Under the pieces are notes generated by a model. That model saw only the letters and a list, made by a program, of their open reading frames with translations. It did no database searches and was not told the origin of the DNA. A stretch of 64,000 nucleotides of DNA from Culex pipiens pallens (Eukaryota; Arthropoda; Insecta; Diptera; Culicidae): positions 42,571,114 to 42,635,113 of the forward strand of contig NC_068939.1 of the NCBI RefSeq assembly GCF_016801865.2. The letters are read 5' to 3'. Shown here piece after piece: positions 1-41,657 of the stretch. Numbering within the stretch: the first letter of the stretch is position 1; each line of letters opens with the position of its first letter. Both the position numbers and the translations under genes were made by a program.

Positions 1-1782
1 GCCGTGACCAAATTTCACCGGATGATCTACGGACGCAACTTCCTCCTGCAAACGGACCATAAACCACTTCTCTCGATTTTTGGTTCGAAGCAAGGAATAC
101 CGGCGTACACTGCTAACCGCCTGCAACGGTGGGCTTTAACGATGCTTCTCTATGATTTCCACATAGAGCATATCGCTACCGATCACTTTGGGCACGCTGA
201 CATTCTATCTCGCCTGATTAATGCTCATGTTAAACCGGATGAAGATTTTGTTATTGCGTCGATAGAGCTTGAGAGGTCGATCTGCAGCATTGTGAGCCAG
301 TCTTTGGGATTCTTGCCGGTCACCTACAAGGTGATTGCCGCAGAGACTGAGGGAGACGAAACCCTGCAGAAGGTGAAGCACTACGTCATCCACGGCTGGC
401 CGGAGAACAAGAAAGCTGTCGAAGGCGCAGAAATCCAGCAGTTCTTCGCTCGTCGTGAGGCACTCAGCATCGCTCACAAGTGTCTCATGTATGGAGAGCG
501 GATCATCATCCCCAAGAAGCTGCAGAAGCGGGTGCTCCAGCAGCTGCACAAGGGCCATCCGGGCATCGAGCGATCGCGGTCGCTGGCGCGGAACTACGTG
601 TATTGGCCGAACATCGATGATCACATCTCCAACTTGATCAAAGCTTGCAACGAGTGTGCTGCGGTGGCCAAAACTGACACGAAAACAGCGCTCTCATCGT
701 GGCCCATCCCGGAGCGGCCATGGCAGAGGCTGCACGTCGACTACGCCGGACCGGTGGACGGAACGTACTTTCTGGTCCTGGTCGACGCCCTCTCGAAGTG
801 GCCGGAAGTGGTTCCAACGCGGCGGATCACCACGGAGAAGACCCTGGCCATCCTGCGTAACATCTTCTCGAGATTCGGCATGCCGGAGGTGCTGGTCTCC
901 GACAACGGCCGGCAGTTTTGCAGCGAGCACTTCGAGAGGTACTGTGACGTCAACGGTATCATGCACCTCAAGACCGCGCCGTACCACCCGCAGAGCAACG
1001 GCCAAGCTGAGAGGTTTGTTGATACTTTTAAACGTACACTCAAGAAAATTCAAGCAGGAGGGGAGGAACTAGAAGAAGCGATCGACACTTTCCTCCAGTG
1101 TTACCGGTCCACACCGTGCCGCAGCGCTCCAGAGGGGAAATCTCCAGCGGAAGTTCTTCTCGGCGGTCGCATCCGTACCTCGCTCGAGCTGATGAAACCA
1201 CCAAGCAGCTTCTACAAGGACTCCAGTTCCAAGCAAGATCAGCAGTTCGACCGTAAACACGGTGCCAAGGCGAAGAACTTCGAGCCCAAAGACGGAGTGT
1301 TTGCGAAGGTTCACCACGGCAACGAGTGGAGCTGGGTGCCAGGTGAGGTCGTGGAGCGGATCGGGACGGTCATGTACAACGTGTGGTTACCAGACCGTCA
1401 GCAGCTGATCAGATCCCACAGCAACCAGTTGCGCAAGCGCCACGGAGGTGCTGACGCCACTGAAGCGGAGTCTCAACCAACCATTCCACTGGATCTGCTA
1501 CTCAACACGTGGGGCATCAAACCTCCCGGGCCATCGGAGTCTCCGGAACCGGCGGGTTCACCGGAAGCTTCGCTGCCGTACCAGGACAGCCCACTGACGT
1601 ATCCTGAGGATGAGCAGCTGAACGAGTTGCAGCAGGAGTTCCTCCGCGAGTTGATGCAGCCGCCCGAGCGACGTCGTCCAAGACGACCCCAATCGCCAGC
1701 TGTTCCTGCGGTGGCTCCTGCCGGACGACCAGTCCGCAACCGGAAAGCGCCGAGTCGCTACGAGCCGTACCATCTATACTAA
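1..1782 (+). CDS. Gypsy-type pol polyprotein, C-terminal fragment (RNase H tail plus integrase)
   Basis: Reading from base 1, residues 19-24 carry the RNase H motif TDHKPL, and an HADILSR motif follows near residue 65. A zinc-binding HHCC domain (HKGHPG ... CNEC) lies at about residues 182-220. The DDE integrase core has D247 (HVDYAGP), D301 (VSDNG) and E337 (NGQAERF), giving the canonical DD35E spacing. A C-terminal domain follows, with a chromatin or DNA-binding-like stretch (GAKAKNFEPKDGVFAKV ... WVPGEVVERIGTVMYNV), and then a Pro/Ser/Arg-rich tail. The protein would process the cDNA and integrate it into the nucleus. The N-terminal part is cut by the window edge. The stop overlaps the polypurine tract, as is common in compact LTR elements. 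GC content is clearly higher than in the surrounding DNA. Confidence 0.92.
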   Translation, partial: AVTKFHRMIYGRNFLLQTDHKPLLSIFGSKQGIPAYTANRLQRWALTMLLYDFHIEHIATDHFGHADILSRLINAHVKPDEDFVIASIELERSICSIVSQSLGFLPVTYKVIAAETEGDETLQKVKHYVIHGWPENKKAVEGAEIQQFFARREALSIAHKCLMYGERIIIPKKLQKRVLQQLHKGHPGIERSRSLARNYVYWPNIDDHISNLIKACNECAAVAKTDTKTALSSWPIPERPWQRLHVDYAGPVDGTYFLVLVDALSKWPEVVPTRRITTEKTLAILRNIFSRFGMPEVLVSDNGRQFCSEHFERYCDVNGIMHLKTAPYHPQSNGQAERFVDTFKRTLKKIQAGGEELEEAIDTFLQCYRSTPCRSAPEGKSPAEVLLGGRIRTSLELMKPPSSFYKDSSSKQDQQFDRKHGAKAKNFEPKDGVFAKVHHGNEWSWVPGEVVERIGTVMYNVWLPDRQQLIRSHSNQLRKRHGGADATEAESQPTIPLDLLLNTWGIKPPGPSESPEPAGSPEASLPYQDSPLTYPEDEQLNELQQEFLRELMQPPERRRPRRPQSPAVPAVAPAGRPVRNRKAPSRYEPYHLY

Positions 1783-1791
1783 AGGGGGAGG

Positions 1792-2006
1792 TGTTGGGTG
1801 GGCACCCTGCACCACACTCTGCGACAGGGTCGCCCGGACGTCAACAGCTGTCAACACCAGCCAGCGAGCGGAAGCGAGCTTGGCTGTCATTACTCGCCCG
1901 ACAGCCGACAACTACACCACGCGGAAATATTTTAATTTGTAGTTTTACCGTAATAAAAGTAATTAGTTTGTTGTATAGTACCACCTCGCGTTTCACTATT
2001 ACAACA
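1792..2006 (+). repeat. 3' LTR of the gypsy-type element
   Basis: It starts TGTTGGGTGG directly after the polypurine tract and ends ATTACAACA, giving TGTT/AACA inverted ends. It holds an AATAAA-like poly(A) signal (GTAATAAAAG) near 1952. The 215-bp length is short but usual for this group. The right edge is inferred from the inverted ends alone, because the 5' LTR is not in the window; an alternative end is near 2103 (CTGCAACACA). Confidence 0.7.
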
Positions 2007-2280
2007 GAAAGTGAAGGAGTAAAAAGGAGAAAAGGAGGCTGTTTGGGTGAGACCTTGAAAACTTTATTTTTTCTGTCTGTTTTTGTTTCACCCGCTGCAA
2101 CACAAGACAAAATGAAACATTAAGTAGCCATGTCAAGGTTTGAGCCAAATAAAATAAAAAGGTCAAATTCATTTCCGATTTTCGCGGAAATTTTTTATGT
2201 CTTTTTTTGTGAAAAATAAAGACAATTTCTGGCTTTCTCATCGTCCAATTAAACTTAACCACTTATTCCTCCCAAAACCA
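2007..2280. other. Intergenic, AT-rich, no gene seen
   Basis: This is unique-looking AT-rich sequence between the LTR and the peptide gene's poly(A) signal. It has no coding signature. A small dyad around GATTTTCGCGGAAA sits near 2173. Confidence 0.5.
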
Positions 2281-2286
2281 TTTATT
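2281..2286 (-). terminator. Poly(A) signal AATAAA of the small peptide gene
   Basis: TTTATT on the plus strand is AATAAA on the minus strand. It lies 28 nt after the stop codon of the 57-residue ORF, a plausible distance for a very short 3' UTR. Confidence 0.55.
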
Positions 2287-2314
2287 CATCTTTGAATCCA
2301 CATTCAAACCATCA

Positions 2315-2488
2315 CTATCCACTGGCCAGGTCCTGGATCATCTGCAGCATGTCGCTCGTAATTTTGTAGGTGGTAGCGTTGCGTGGCTTGCGCGTAACTT
2401 GGGGGCAGTCTGCGGGACTCGCCGAACCCGGCACCATTACCAGGGACAGTCCCATCAGCAAAACGGCTAAAAAGGCCAGCAGTTTCAT
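2315..2488 (-). CDS. Small secreted peptide, 57 aa, unknown function
   Basis: The ATG at 2488 opens a 57-residue ORF ending in TAG at 2315. Residues 1-24 form a textbook signal peptide: MKLL, then a hydrophobic core (AFLAVLLMGLSLVMV), then small residues GSAS. Cleavage near residue 24 would release about 33 residues with one cysteine (Cys28), a basic patch (TRKPR), an N-glycosylation sequon (NAT) and an acidic/hydrophobic tail (SDMLQMIQDLASG). The single cysteine argues against a disulfide-rich defensin or toxin unless it dimerises. No prohormone dibasic sites or amidation signal are obvious. A TATA/Inr pair 30-65 nt upstream and an AATAAA just downstream support an independent transcript. 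I do not recognise the family; a salivary, reproductive or cuticular secreted peptide are all possible. Confidence 0.7.
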   Translation of the reverse strand: MKLLAFLAVLLMGLSLVMVPGSASPADCPQVTRKPRNATTYKITSDMLQMIQDLASG

Positions 2489-2518
2489 CGTGGCAAAAAA
2501 GGCGGACGTTCGGAGCTA

Positions 2519-2556
2519 AACTGATTACTCGGTGCACGGTGACGGGGTAATTTAAC
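2519..2556 (-). promoter_or_regulatory. Core promoter (TATA-like plus Inr) for the secreted peptide
   Basis: On the minus strand TTAAATTA (about 2549-2556) stands about 30 nt upstream of ATCAGTTT (Inr, 2519-2524), which gives a 5' leader of about 34 nt before the ATG at 2488. The spacing fits an arthropod TATA-Inr promoter. It is inferred from motifs only. Confidence 0.5.
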
Positions 2557-2735
2557 GGAGCAACTTGCGAAAATTCCAACCAGTTGTGCAAATATTACTT
2601 GAGATGTGCAACATTTGCGTTGGTTTTGTGTCAAAAACAAACAGAGTTTTGGCTGTGATATTGAAGGATGAAGGTTGTTCGCGAGATACGAGATTTCCAA
2701 TTTGATAAACTGTTGATCGAATAATATTTCAATGC

Positions 2736-2741
2736 TTTATT
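2736..2741 (-). terminator. Candidate poly(A) signal of the CENP-E gene
   Basis: A minus-strand AATAAA lies 287 nt downstream of the kinesin stop codon (3028) and upstream of the peptide gene promoter. It would give a 3' UTR of about 0.3 kb. Confidence 0.4.
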
Positions 2742-3027
2742 GTATAATATGAATAAATTATTACGGCAGCGGTATCGCGAATCTAAATGCGTAACATCAC
2801 CAATTTCATCGTGGATACCACCGTCAACTGCCGAGTATTGATTAGACCGTATTCTACACACAATAAAATCTAGCTTATTTAACAACGATTCACTCAATTC
2901 TTCGTTCACACGTGCACGACCAATATCACAAGCGGGTCTCCAAAAAGGGGGAAAGGGCGGAATTTTTACTTTTTGTTTGTTGTATAGTAGTGCAGACTAG
3001 AGGTCAAAGTACTTGTTTCACCGCTCG

Positions 3028-33931
<30,904 letters not shown>

Positions 33932-34510
33932 TGTTGCGCCGGGGGAGGAATCTTCCTTTTGCACTTACACTCGCTTTCAAAATTATAGTCTTTTGTTTAA
34001 AAGTAATAAATACTGAACACCTTAAAATTACAATCCACTACCACACGAGGCACACGGTTCCAGTGAATCCAACCGACGGGAAGCGTCAACGGTGGCCACG
34101 GAACTATACATTGGAGGGCGTCAACGATCAACAAGAAATCTAGCTTGCATCACGAAAAAGAAAAACAAACGCGACGCAATTGAAGCCGGCAAACTGTACA
34201 CAAGCGATTTTTTTTCACTTTGGTATTATTAAACCATTTCCCGTGACACGAAAAGACGAAAATAACAAATTTTCCACCCGTGATGAACCTGATTTGCATA
34301 CGGCGACCGACTGTTACGGATATTTTTAAACTGGCTCGGCGGCCTCGCGATTTGACCGTTTTTTGTGCAAACGTTCCAAACGATAATTTTGGACTGTCAA
34401 CAGTCTACACGTAAAATCAATATTAGCCATAAAAGCGTTAAAATTTTGGCATGTATGCACTGAAAGCCGATTTTTAGACAAAAAAAAAGCTTAGCTGAAG
34501 GATATCTTTA
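33932..34510 (-). promoter_or_regulatory. CENP-E 5' leader and promoter region
   Basis: Non-repetitive sequence upstream of the kinesin ATG. A candidate Inr (GTTCAGTATT, about 34010 on the minus strand) lies about 80 nt upstream. No TATA box is clear. GC-richer stretches (34060-34200) precede the transposon at 34.5 kb. Confidence 0.4.
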
Positions 34511-34514
34511 ATTG

Positions 34515-34850
34515 GGTACTAAAGCCCTATGTCAATTTTTGTGTACAACGGTAAAAAACACGATTAAAAACCATTTGTGATCACTTTTTTTCATTTTAAT
34601 GAAAATTTTTTTTTTAACAAGACAACATTTTTTCGATGGATCAACTATGGTCTCCTTGGAACGAGCTGTCAAGTAGGAGCTTTTCTGTCAAGAAGGACCG
34701 CGAGGTTAATTTTTCAAAATTGATTAAAAAATCCATTTTAAACTCTTTGTGGTCGTACAAAGGGTCATTGTACTCAGAAAAATAAGCTTTATCACTGTAA
34801 ACAATAATATCAGCAATCTAAGCTTCATTTTAGGACCCAATTCTCGACTT
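34515..34850 (-). repeat. Dispersed repeat copy, inverted, with the short T6 tract
   Basis: Reverse-complement homologue of 55111-55443 and 29255-30505. Here the equivalent homopolymer (CAACATTTTTTCGATGGATC) is only six bases long. Confidence 0.75.
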
Positions 34851-34980
34851 TTTTTTATGTACACGCTACGACAAACCACTAAATTTTTGTATGGCGCAAC
34901 AGATTTTTTTGCGCAACAGAAGAGATACGCACTTTGGTTTGGTGGTGCGCGGATAATACAAACATAGGAAAGACAATCGA

Positions 34981-35167
34981 GGTTTTTAAGCGAAGATGTC
35001 GTTCGAATAGTGAACGCCCGAAATGTCAAAATCACGCAGTGGTACCAACATTACAGAACAAGTGTGCCATGACATGACAGCCATATTTTTTTTCTAATGT
35101 TGGTGCTACTGCGCGATTTTGACATTTCGGGTGTTCACCATTCGAACGCCATCTTCGCTTAAAAACA
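34981..35167. mobile_element. About 190-bp foldback MITE
   Basis: TTTTTAAGCGAAGATGTCGT at the left pairs with CGCCATCTTCGCTTAAAAAC at the right. Arms are about 75 bp, including GCCCGAAATGTCAAAATCAC and its inverse, with a 35-bp loop. Confidence 0.72.
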
Positions 35168-35303
35168 TGGATAGGTCATAGGACCTTTTAAAAAACTCTT
35201 GAATTTAATTATGACTCAAGGCAACCTTTGAAAATATAAAAATTTTGTTCTGTGATTGTCATGCGATCATTCTCCTGCTGTCATACCAACGCGTGTTTTT
35301 GAC

Positions 35304-37520
35304 GAATTTAAGAATTTAAGAATTTAAGAATTTAAGAATTTAAGAATTTAAGAATTTAAGAATTTAAGAATTTAAGAATTTAAGAATTTAAGAATTTAAG
35401 AATTTAAGAATTTAAGAATTTAAGAATTTAAGAATTTAAGAATTTAAGAATTTAAGAATTTAAGAATTTAAGAATTTAAGAATTTAAGAATTTAAGAATT
35501 TAAGAATTTAAGAATTTAAGAATTTAAGAATTTAAGAATTTAAGAATTTAAGAATTTAAGAATTTAAGAATTTAAGAATTTAAGAATTTAAGAATTTAAG
35601 AATTTAAGAATTTAAGAATTTAAGAATTTAAGAATTTAAGAATTTAAGAATTTAAGAATTTAAGAATTTAAGAATTTAAGAATTTAAGAATTTAAGAATT
35701 TAAGAATTTAAGAATTTAAGAATTTAAGAATTTAAGAATTTAAGAATTTAAGAATTTAAGAATTTAAGAATTTAAGAATTTAAGAATTTAAGAATTTAAG
35801 AATTTAAGAATTTAAGAATTTAAGAATTTAAGAATTTAAGAATTTAAGAATTTAAGAATTTAAGAATTTAAGAATTTAAGAATTTAAGAATTTAAGAATT
35901 TAAGAATTTAAGAATTTAAGAATTTAAGAATTTAAGAATTTAAGAATTTAAGAATTTAAGAATTTAAGAATTTAAGAATTTAAGAATTTAAGAATTTAAG
36001 AATTTAAGAATTTAAGAATTTAAGAATTTAAGAATTTAATAATTTAAGAATTTAAGAATTTAAGAATTTAAGAATTTAAGAATTTAAGAATTTAAGAATT
36101 TAAGAATTTAAGAATTTAAGAATTTAAGAATTTAAGAATTTAAGAATTTAAGAATTTAAGAATTTAAGAATTTAAGAATTTAAGAATTTAAGAATTTAAG
36201 AATTTAAGAATTTAAGAATTTAAGAATTTAAGAATTTAAGAATTTAAGAATTTAAGAATTTAAGAATTTAAGAATTTAAGAATTTAAGAATTTAAGAATT
36301 TAAGAATTTAAGAATTTAAGAATTTAAGAATTTAAGAATTTAAGAATTTAAGAATTTAAGAATTTAAGAATTTAAGAATTTAAGAATTTAAGAATTTAAG
36401 AATTTAAGAATTTAAGAATTTAAGAATTTAAGAATTTAAGAATTTAAGAATTTAAGAATTTAAGAATTTAAGAATTTAAGAATTTAAGAATTTAAGAATT
36501 TAAGAATTTAAGAATTTAAGAATTTAAGAATTTAAGAATTTAAGAATTTAAGAATTTAAGAATTTAAGAATTTAAGAATTTAAGAATTTAAGAATTTAAG
36601 AATTTAAGAATTTAAGAATTTAAGAATTTAAGAATTTAAGAATTTAAGAATTTAAGAATTTAAGAATTTAAGAATTTAAGAATTTAAGAATTTAAGAATT
36701 TAAGAATTTAAGAATTTAAGAATTTAAGAATTTAAGAATTTAAGAATTTAAGAATTTAAGAATTTAAGAATTTAAGAATTTAAGAATTTAAGAATTTAAG
36801 AATTTAAGAATTTAAGAATTTAAGAATTTAAGAATTTAAGAATTTAAGAATTTAAGAATTTAAGAATTTAAGAATTTAAGAATTTAAGAATTTAAGAATT
36901 TAAGAATTTAAGAATTTAAGAATTTAAGAATTTAAGAATTTAAGAATTTAAGAATTTAAGAATTTAAGAATTTAAGAATTTAAGAATTTAAGAATTTAAG
37001 AATTTAAGAATTTAAGAATTTAAGAATTTAAGAATTTAAGAATTTAAGAATTTAAGAATTTAAGAATTTAAGAATTTAAGAATTTAAGAATTTAAGAATT
37101 TAAGAATTTAAGAATTTAAGAATTTAAGAATTTAAGAATTTAAGAATTTAAGAATTTAAGAATTTAAGAATTTAAGAATTTAAGAATTTAAGAATTTAAG
37201 AATTTAAGAATTTAAGAATTTAAGAATTTAAGAATTTAAGAATTTAAGAATTTAAGAATTTAAGAATTTAAGAATTTAAGAATTTAAGAATTTAAGAATT
37301 TAAGAATTTAAGAATTTAAGAATTTAAGAATTTAAGAATTTAAGAATTTAAGAATTTAAGAATTTAAGAATTTAAGAATTTAAGAATTTAAGAATTTAAG
37401 AATTTAAGAATTTAAGAATTTAAGAATTTAAGAATTTAAGAATTTAAGAATTTAAGAATTTAAGAATTTAAGAATTTAAGAATTTAAGAATTTAAGAATT
37501 TAAGAATTTAAGAATTTAAG
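35304..37520. repeat. (GAATTTAA)n array, about 2.2 kb
   Basis: About 277 units of the 8-bp repeat with essentially one variant (TAATAATT near 36040). It is the same unit as at 17.5-18.8 kb, and lies 1.4 kb upstream of the CENP-E start codon. Confidence 0.95.
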
Positions 37521-37599
37521 ATTATTTTTTAATTTACTCATTTCTGAGTAAGCTCGTTTTCGACGAAAAATGATTGATTTGAAAAGAGTACAAAAAGGC

Positions 37600-38900
37600 C
37601 AAAAATCAGCTTGTACCGTCTAGTTCTGGATTTCCGTGTGAACAGACGAAGTTTTTGACAGCTGTCTCGAAAAGAGAAGATCGCAGCAATCCGCCATCTT
37701 TACATCAGCAGCAGTCGTAACGAGCGCAGCAAAGTGTGGTGTCCGTGCAAATTTTTCCTCTTGTGACTTGTGCCCCCCAGGAATCAGGTAATTTTGCCAT
37801 TCTCGGCCGGAAGAAGCGATCCCCGCGGACTTCCGGGTTGTATTGTATTGGTAGTGTGTGCCGGCGGCTACGGAAGAAAATGCATTTTTCGACTCATGGT
37901 GAACTTTCAAGGGTTGAGGCCAGCTCCCCTTTTCCATTGTGTGAAGATGGCGAAGAGAACAAGAAAAAAATCTGTTCCTCCGGGAGTGGTTGCTAGGTTG
38001 TCCCGGAAGAAATCGCCTACTTGGATGGTGGTTGGGAATGGAATTACGTAACCTTTTTGGAGGAACCCTCTTCCGGTAGTCCCAGACTTGAAGGGGGTGC
38101 GAGAATTTTCTCTCTTTTTGCCATGGACATTTTTGTTATGTAAGCGATTTTCTCCTCTCGGTCACGCAAGTCGTCTATCGAGGCGTTCTGAAATTGATAA
38201 CCACAAATCGAAGCTTGTGGTGTTGAGCAAAATGTCACCTCTTTTCCATTCGGAATTTTTCCCTACGTCACGTTCCAGCCGGCTTTGTTCCAGGAACAGT
38301 TTCTCTCTCTAGGTTCAAAAATGTTCCTCCCCCCAAACCTGCGTTTCAGTGTGTTGTTGGTTCCAGCGAAATTGAGGAAGGGAGTTGTGCGCACCAAATG
38401 TGTGCGCCTGTTCACATCTTTACCCAAATATGAAAAATGTCAAAAAATATCTTGTGATGCAAAAATAAAAGTCAAGCAAAAGTAATTATATTCTGCGTAA
38501 GTTTCGCGAAATTCGAAGAAAAATTCACGTTGAAGTGCAAACTTTTCCAGGACGTCTCACAAACACTTGAAGAGGGAGAGCAGAGAGTAGCAGAGCCTGC
38601 TGGGACACAGAAGCAGAAGCAGAGTCCTCATCATCATCAGTCAACAGAAGCATCTGAGAAGGCGCTGCCGGAGTTCGGAATTTTTGGAGGATTGACCCCG
38701 GGCGTAGAAACGATCCCACTCAGAGTAATGTACCTTTACCTTAGAATTATTTTCTATTTTTTTAACCATACTACACAAACTGGCTGCCTGCCTTTTAATT
38801 TGGGCGAAAGTGGTCTTTCGGGGTTCTTTCCATTTCACTTTCTATCTCTTTTTACTTTCGTTTTTGGTTTCACTGATTGATCTTAAACTATTTAATCAGG
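37600..38900 (+). other. GC-richer island, possible promoter and leader exons
   Basis: This stretch contrasts with the AT-rich flanks. A candidate leader exon ends GAATCAG/GTAATT at 37787. A 34-codon ORF from ATG 37947 (MAKRTRKKS..., very basic, good Kozak GAAGATGGCG) ends at 38051. A candidate internal exon starts after TTTTCCAG near 38550 (DVSQTLEEGEQ). None has a recognisable domain. It may be untranslated leader of a plus-strand gene, perhaps TRIR, or a non-coding RNA. Confidence 0.35.
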
Positions 38901-39936
38901 TGAATATTTTGCGAAAACTAAGCGTTCGTCAGATTCTGTCCTTTTCCTAGTGTAATCATCAACATACATGACCAAAATAGGCTGCTCGTTTACAATTCGT
39001 GTTCGGCCAGTTTACATTGTTTTGTTTGAATCGACTTTAATGTTCGGGCTGCTAATCTTCACTGGGATGTTTTGTTTTTTTGCAATTTTCGAAATCATTG
39101 CAAGCGAGCAATCAATTTGGAAAAAAATCGAAAAATCGGAAAAGTTACGTAAAATCAAATTTTGATCACAGGAGGCTGAAATAAGCAAGCAAGCTAAAAA
39201 CGTCAAGAAACGAAAAGAAAGAAATCACGAAGTTTGTCGGGTTTACCTTGTTTGATATAAAAATAATAGTGGACCCGGGTCCACTATCAGATTATGGACA
39301 GGAAACGAAAATGTTATTTTCAATATGCTGTTTTCAGCATAAAATAATATAATTGATCAAAAAAAATATTCAAAATTGTTCAAAAGACTTCAAATTTGAA
39401 AATTCAAAAATTCTGAAATTTAAAAATAAGAATTTTAGGCATTTAATTTTTTAACATTTAAAAATTTTAAACATTCAAAAATGTGCATTTTCGAATTCTT
39501 AAGTTTTTCATTTCCTAAATTCTTAAATTCACAAAATTTAAAAACTCAAAAGTTGAGAACCTTCAAAAAATTATAAAAAATAAATGTCGCCATTTTCGTC
39601 GCCATCTTAGATTACATAAAATAAGATAAATTTGGAGCATGAAAATTTCGTGATTCAATTATCCGGAGTGAACTTCTGGCTAAGACTTCGGAAAATAAAG
39701 TGCGAACTGTATTCAAATTTGTCAAACTGCAATTTTTTTGTTTGAAATCTTCTAAAAATCTGCAATTATAAAATTTTGAATTGCTGACTTCAAGACTTTT
39801 TTTTAATTTTTGAATTTTGAAATCTTAGATTTTTATTTTTTTTTATAATTATATTCTCTAATTTCAAATTGTTTTAAAATTTGTTTTTTTTTATTTCCAG
39901 ATTTTTAAGTTTTCAATTTTAGAGTTTTTCAATTAA
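38901..39936. other. Intergenic, AT-rich with degenerate GAATTTTA words
   Basis: No gene seen. 39.35-39.55 kb and 39.72-39.93 kb are full of ATTTAAAAAT/GAATTTTAG-type words, a degenerate relative of the 8-bp arrays. A pogo-like fragment is at 39650-39715. Confidence 0.5.
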
Positions 39937-40630
39937 GGGGTTACATACATGTAAATCGGCAAAAATTTCAGAGGTTGATATTAGCAGACATTTAAACTTT
40001 TTTTAAATCTATTTTCAGGGTATTAAAATATACATTTTCAAATATCAACAAAACAAATTTGAGGATTTTGGTTGTATCATTGCCGAGATATAGCTATTTT
40101 AAGTTAGCAGTTTCAAAAAACGGGTGCCACGATATCTGAACACTGCTTTGACCAAAAAGGCTCAAAATGTTGGTGAAGACTCGTTAAACCAGTCCCGTGT
40201 GCATGACGAAGGCCGATTTTCAAAAAGTTTTTTTAATGATAAAAATATTTTAATTTTTTTTCATATAAAAATCGACAGTTTTTGATTTTTTTGTATTTTT
40301 TTTAAAAGCAAAATCTGAAAATGGGGCTTCGTCATGCACACGGGATATGTCTTGAGAGTCTTCATCTTAAATTTCAGCCAATTTGGTCCATCCCATCTCG
40401 AGATATCGTGGCACCCGTAAATCAACTCGGTGTTTTGAGGAAAACTATAAGAAAGTTTGACAGTCTGCTTTGCGCATGGCAAAATTTTGGGCTTAAATCG
40501 TTCTCTTACTCAGTTTAATCATGAAATATCTTCATAAAACTTTTAGGAGCGATTGAAAATCATCTTTTAGTGGATTCAATAAATTTTCTGTAATATGAAA
40601 TTTTGTGATTTTTTACATGTATGTTACCCC
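39937..40630. mobile_element. 694-bp foldback MITE with TTAA/TTAG flanks
   Basis: Ends GGGGTTACATACATGTAAA and TTTACATGTATGTTACCCC are inverted, flanked by TTAA (39933-39936) and TTAG (40631-40634). The interior is also inverted (CGTCATGCACACGGGA against CCCGTGTGCATGACG; ACGATATCTGAA against TCGAGATATCGT), so most of the element can fold back. Confidence 0.72.
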
Positions 40631-40711
40631 TTAGGAATTTCTGCATTGTAAAATTCTTGAATTTGCATATTTTTTGAATTTATGAATGTTTGTATTTCTT
40701 AAATTTTAAAA

Positions 40712-41330
40712 TACAGTCCGGATTCGATTATCCGAAGGCCTCGGATAAATTTCACTTCGGATAACCGAATAACGATTTTTTCCCGATGTCTTATTTTTGA
40801 ATCTTTTAACTAGATTTTGCTCGGTTTGTTCTAGAGGTCGTATCGAATTGCTCTGATTTGGAAAAACTACCCGCGTTTGTTTGTCTATACATGAGATGAA
40901 CTCATGCCAAATCTAAGCCCTCTACGACAAAGGGAATTTGGATAAACTTCCAGGGTGGGTTTGACTTTTTCTCATAGTTTTTGCAAATTACTGTTAAATA
41001 TGGATTTTTTAAACCTTTTTGCAACAGCACACGCAAAAAAGTCCGTTCGCGTAAACGTGAACAACGTACCATGAAAATAGGAAACAAAGCAAATTTTATG
41101 ATAAGATTTTGCACCGTGAACAAATGCATGATTGCAACCGATTTCCATGAACGTTTGTTCACGAAAAACCGTAACGCCAGGTCTGGTTACGTTTTTCCTG
41201 ATCTCGTATTCATAAACTTCGTTCATGGTAATGGGAAACAAATCATACATTTGTTCACGCTCATGCGAACAAAAAGCATGAATTTTTTCTTCGGGGGAAT
41301 TTTGTGGGCGTTGCCACAGCTTTGAAACAG
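40712..41330. repeat. Pogo-like end and CACGCAAAAAAG family fragment
   Basis: 40712-40775 has GATTCGATTATCCGAAGGCC and its inverse. 41026-41290 begins CACACGCAAAAAAGTCCGTT and holds several GTTCACG/CGTGAAC words. Its ends and internal words recur inverted at 49010-49172 (GGGAACGC ... TTTGCGTGCA). Confidence 0.5.
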
Positions 41331-41527
41331 AGGCGAAGAACGTTCAGAAATCCTTATACGGAAAAGTGACAGTTGCAGGGTATCATTCAATTATTATGTG
41401 ATGAACTATTTAATTTTGGCCCGGGTACGGATATATTTATCTGCAATCAGTTATTCGCATACCAAAATTAGATAATTTAACCGATTTTGGATTTTTTGGC
41501 CGCAGATGAAAGATACTAAGAACCTGC

Positions 41528-41657
41528 TTTATCGAGAAATTAAAAGTGCAACATGGAGTTAAACTTTCTGTCAAGCTGCTGTGAAGTTTACCATGACAGC
41601 TGCGAAAGTTTCACTCCATGTTACCGGCTCACATCTCTCTTTTTAATTTCTCGATTG
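41528..41657. repeat. 130-bp foldback next to the satellite
   Basis: The left end TCGAGAAATTAAAA and right end TTTTAATTTCTCGA are inverted, as are AACATGGAGTTAAACTTTC and GAAAGTTTCACTCCATGTT. Confidence 0.6.

Larger units (their letters stand above)
1..2006 (+). mobile_element. 3' part of a Ty3/gypsy LTR retrotransposon
   Basis: The window opens inside a pol gene and runs through the 3' LTR. In order one sees the RNase H C-terminus, integrase, a polypurine tract (AAAGGGGGAGG, 1781-1791) touching the pol stop codon, then an LTR starting TGTTGGG. The frame is open with no stop or frameshift, so the copy looks young. The 5' LTR, gag, protease and reverse transcriptase lie outside the window. 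No envelope gene follows pol. The integrase style suggests a Mag-like lineage, but that is inference. Confidence 0.9.

Noticed and set aside
1791..2123. 110-codon ORF after pol
   Set aside because: It lies within the LTR and flank, has no domain and does not resemble an envelope protein.
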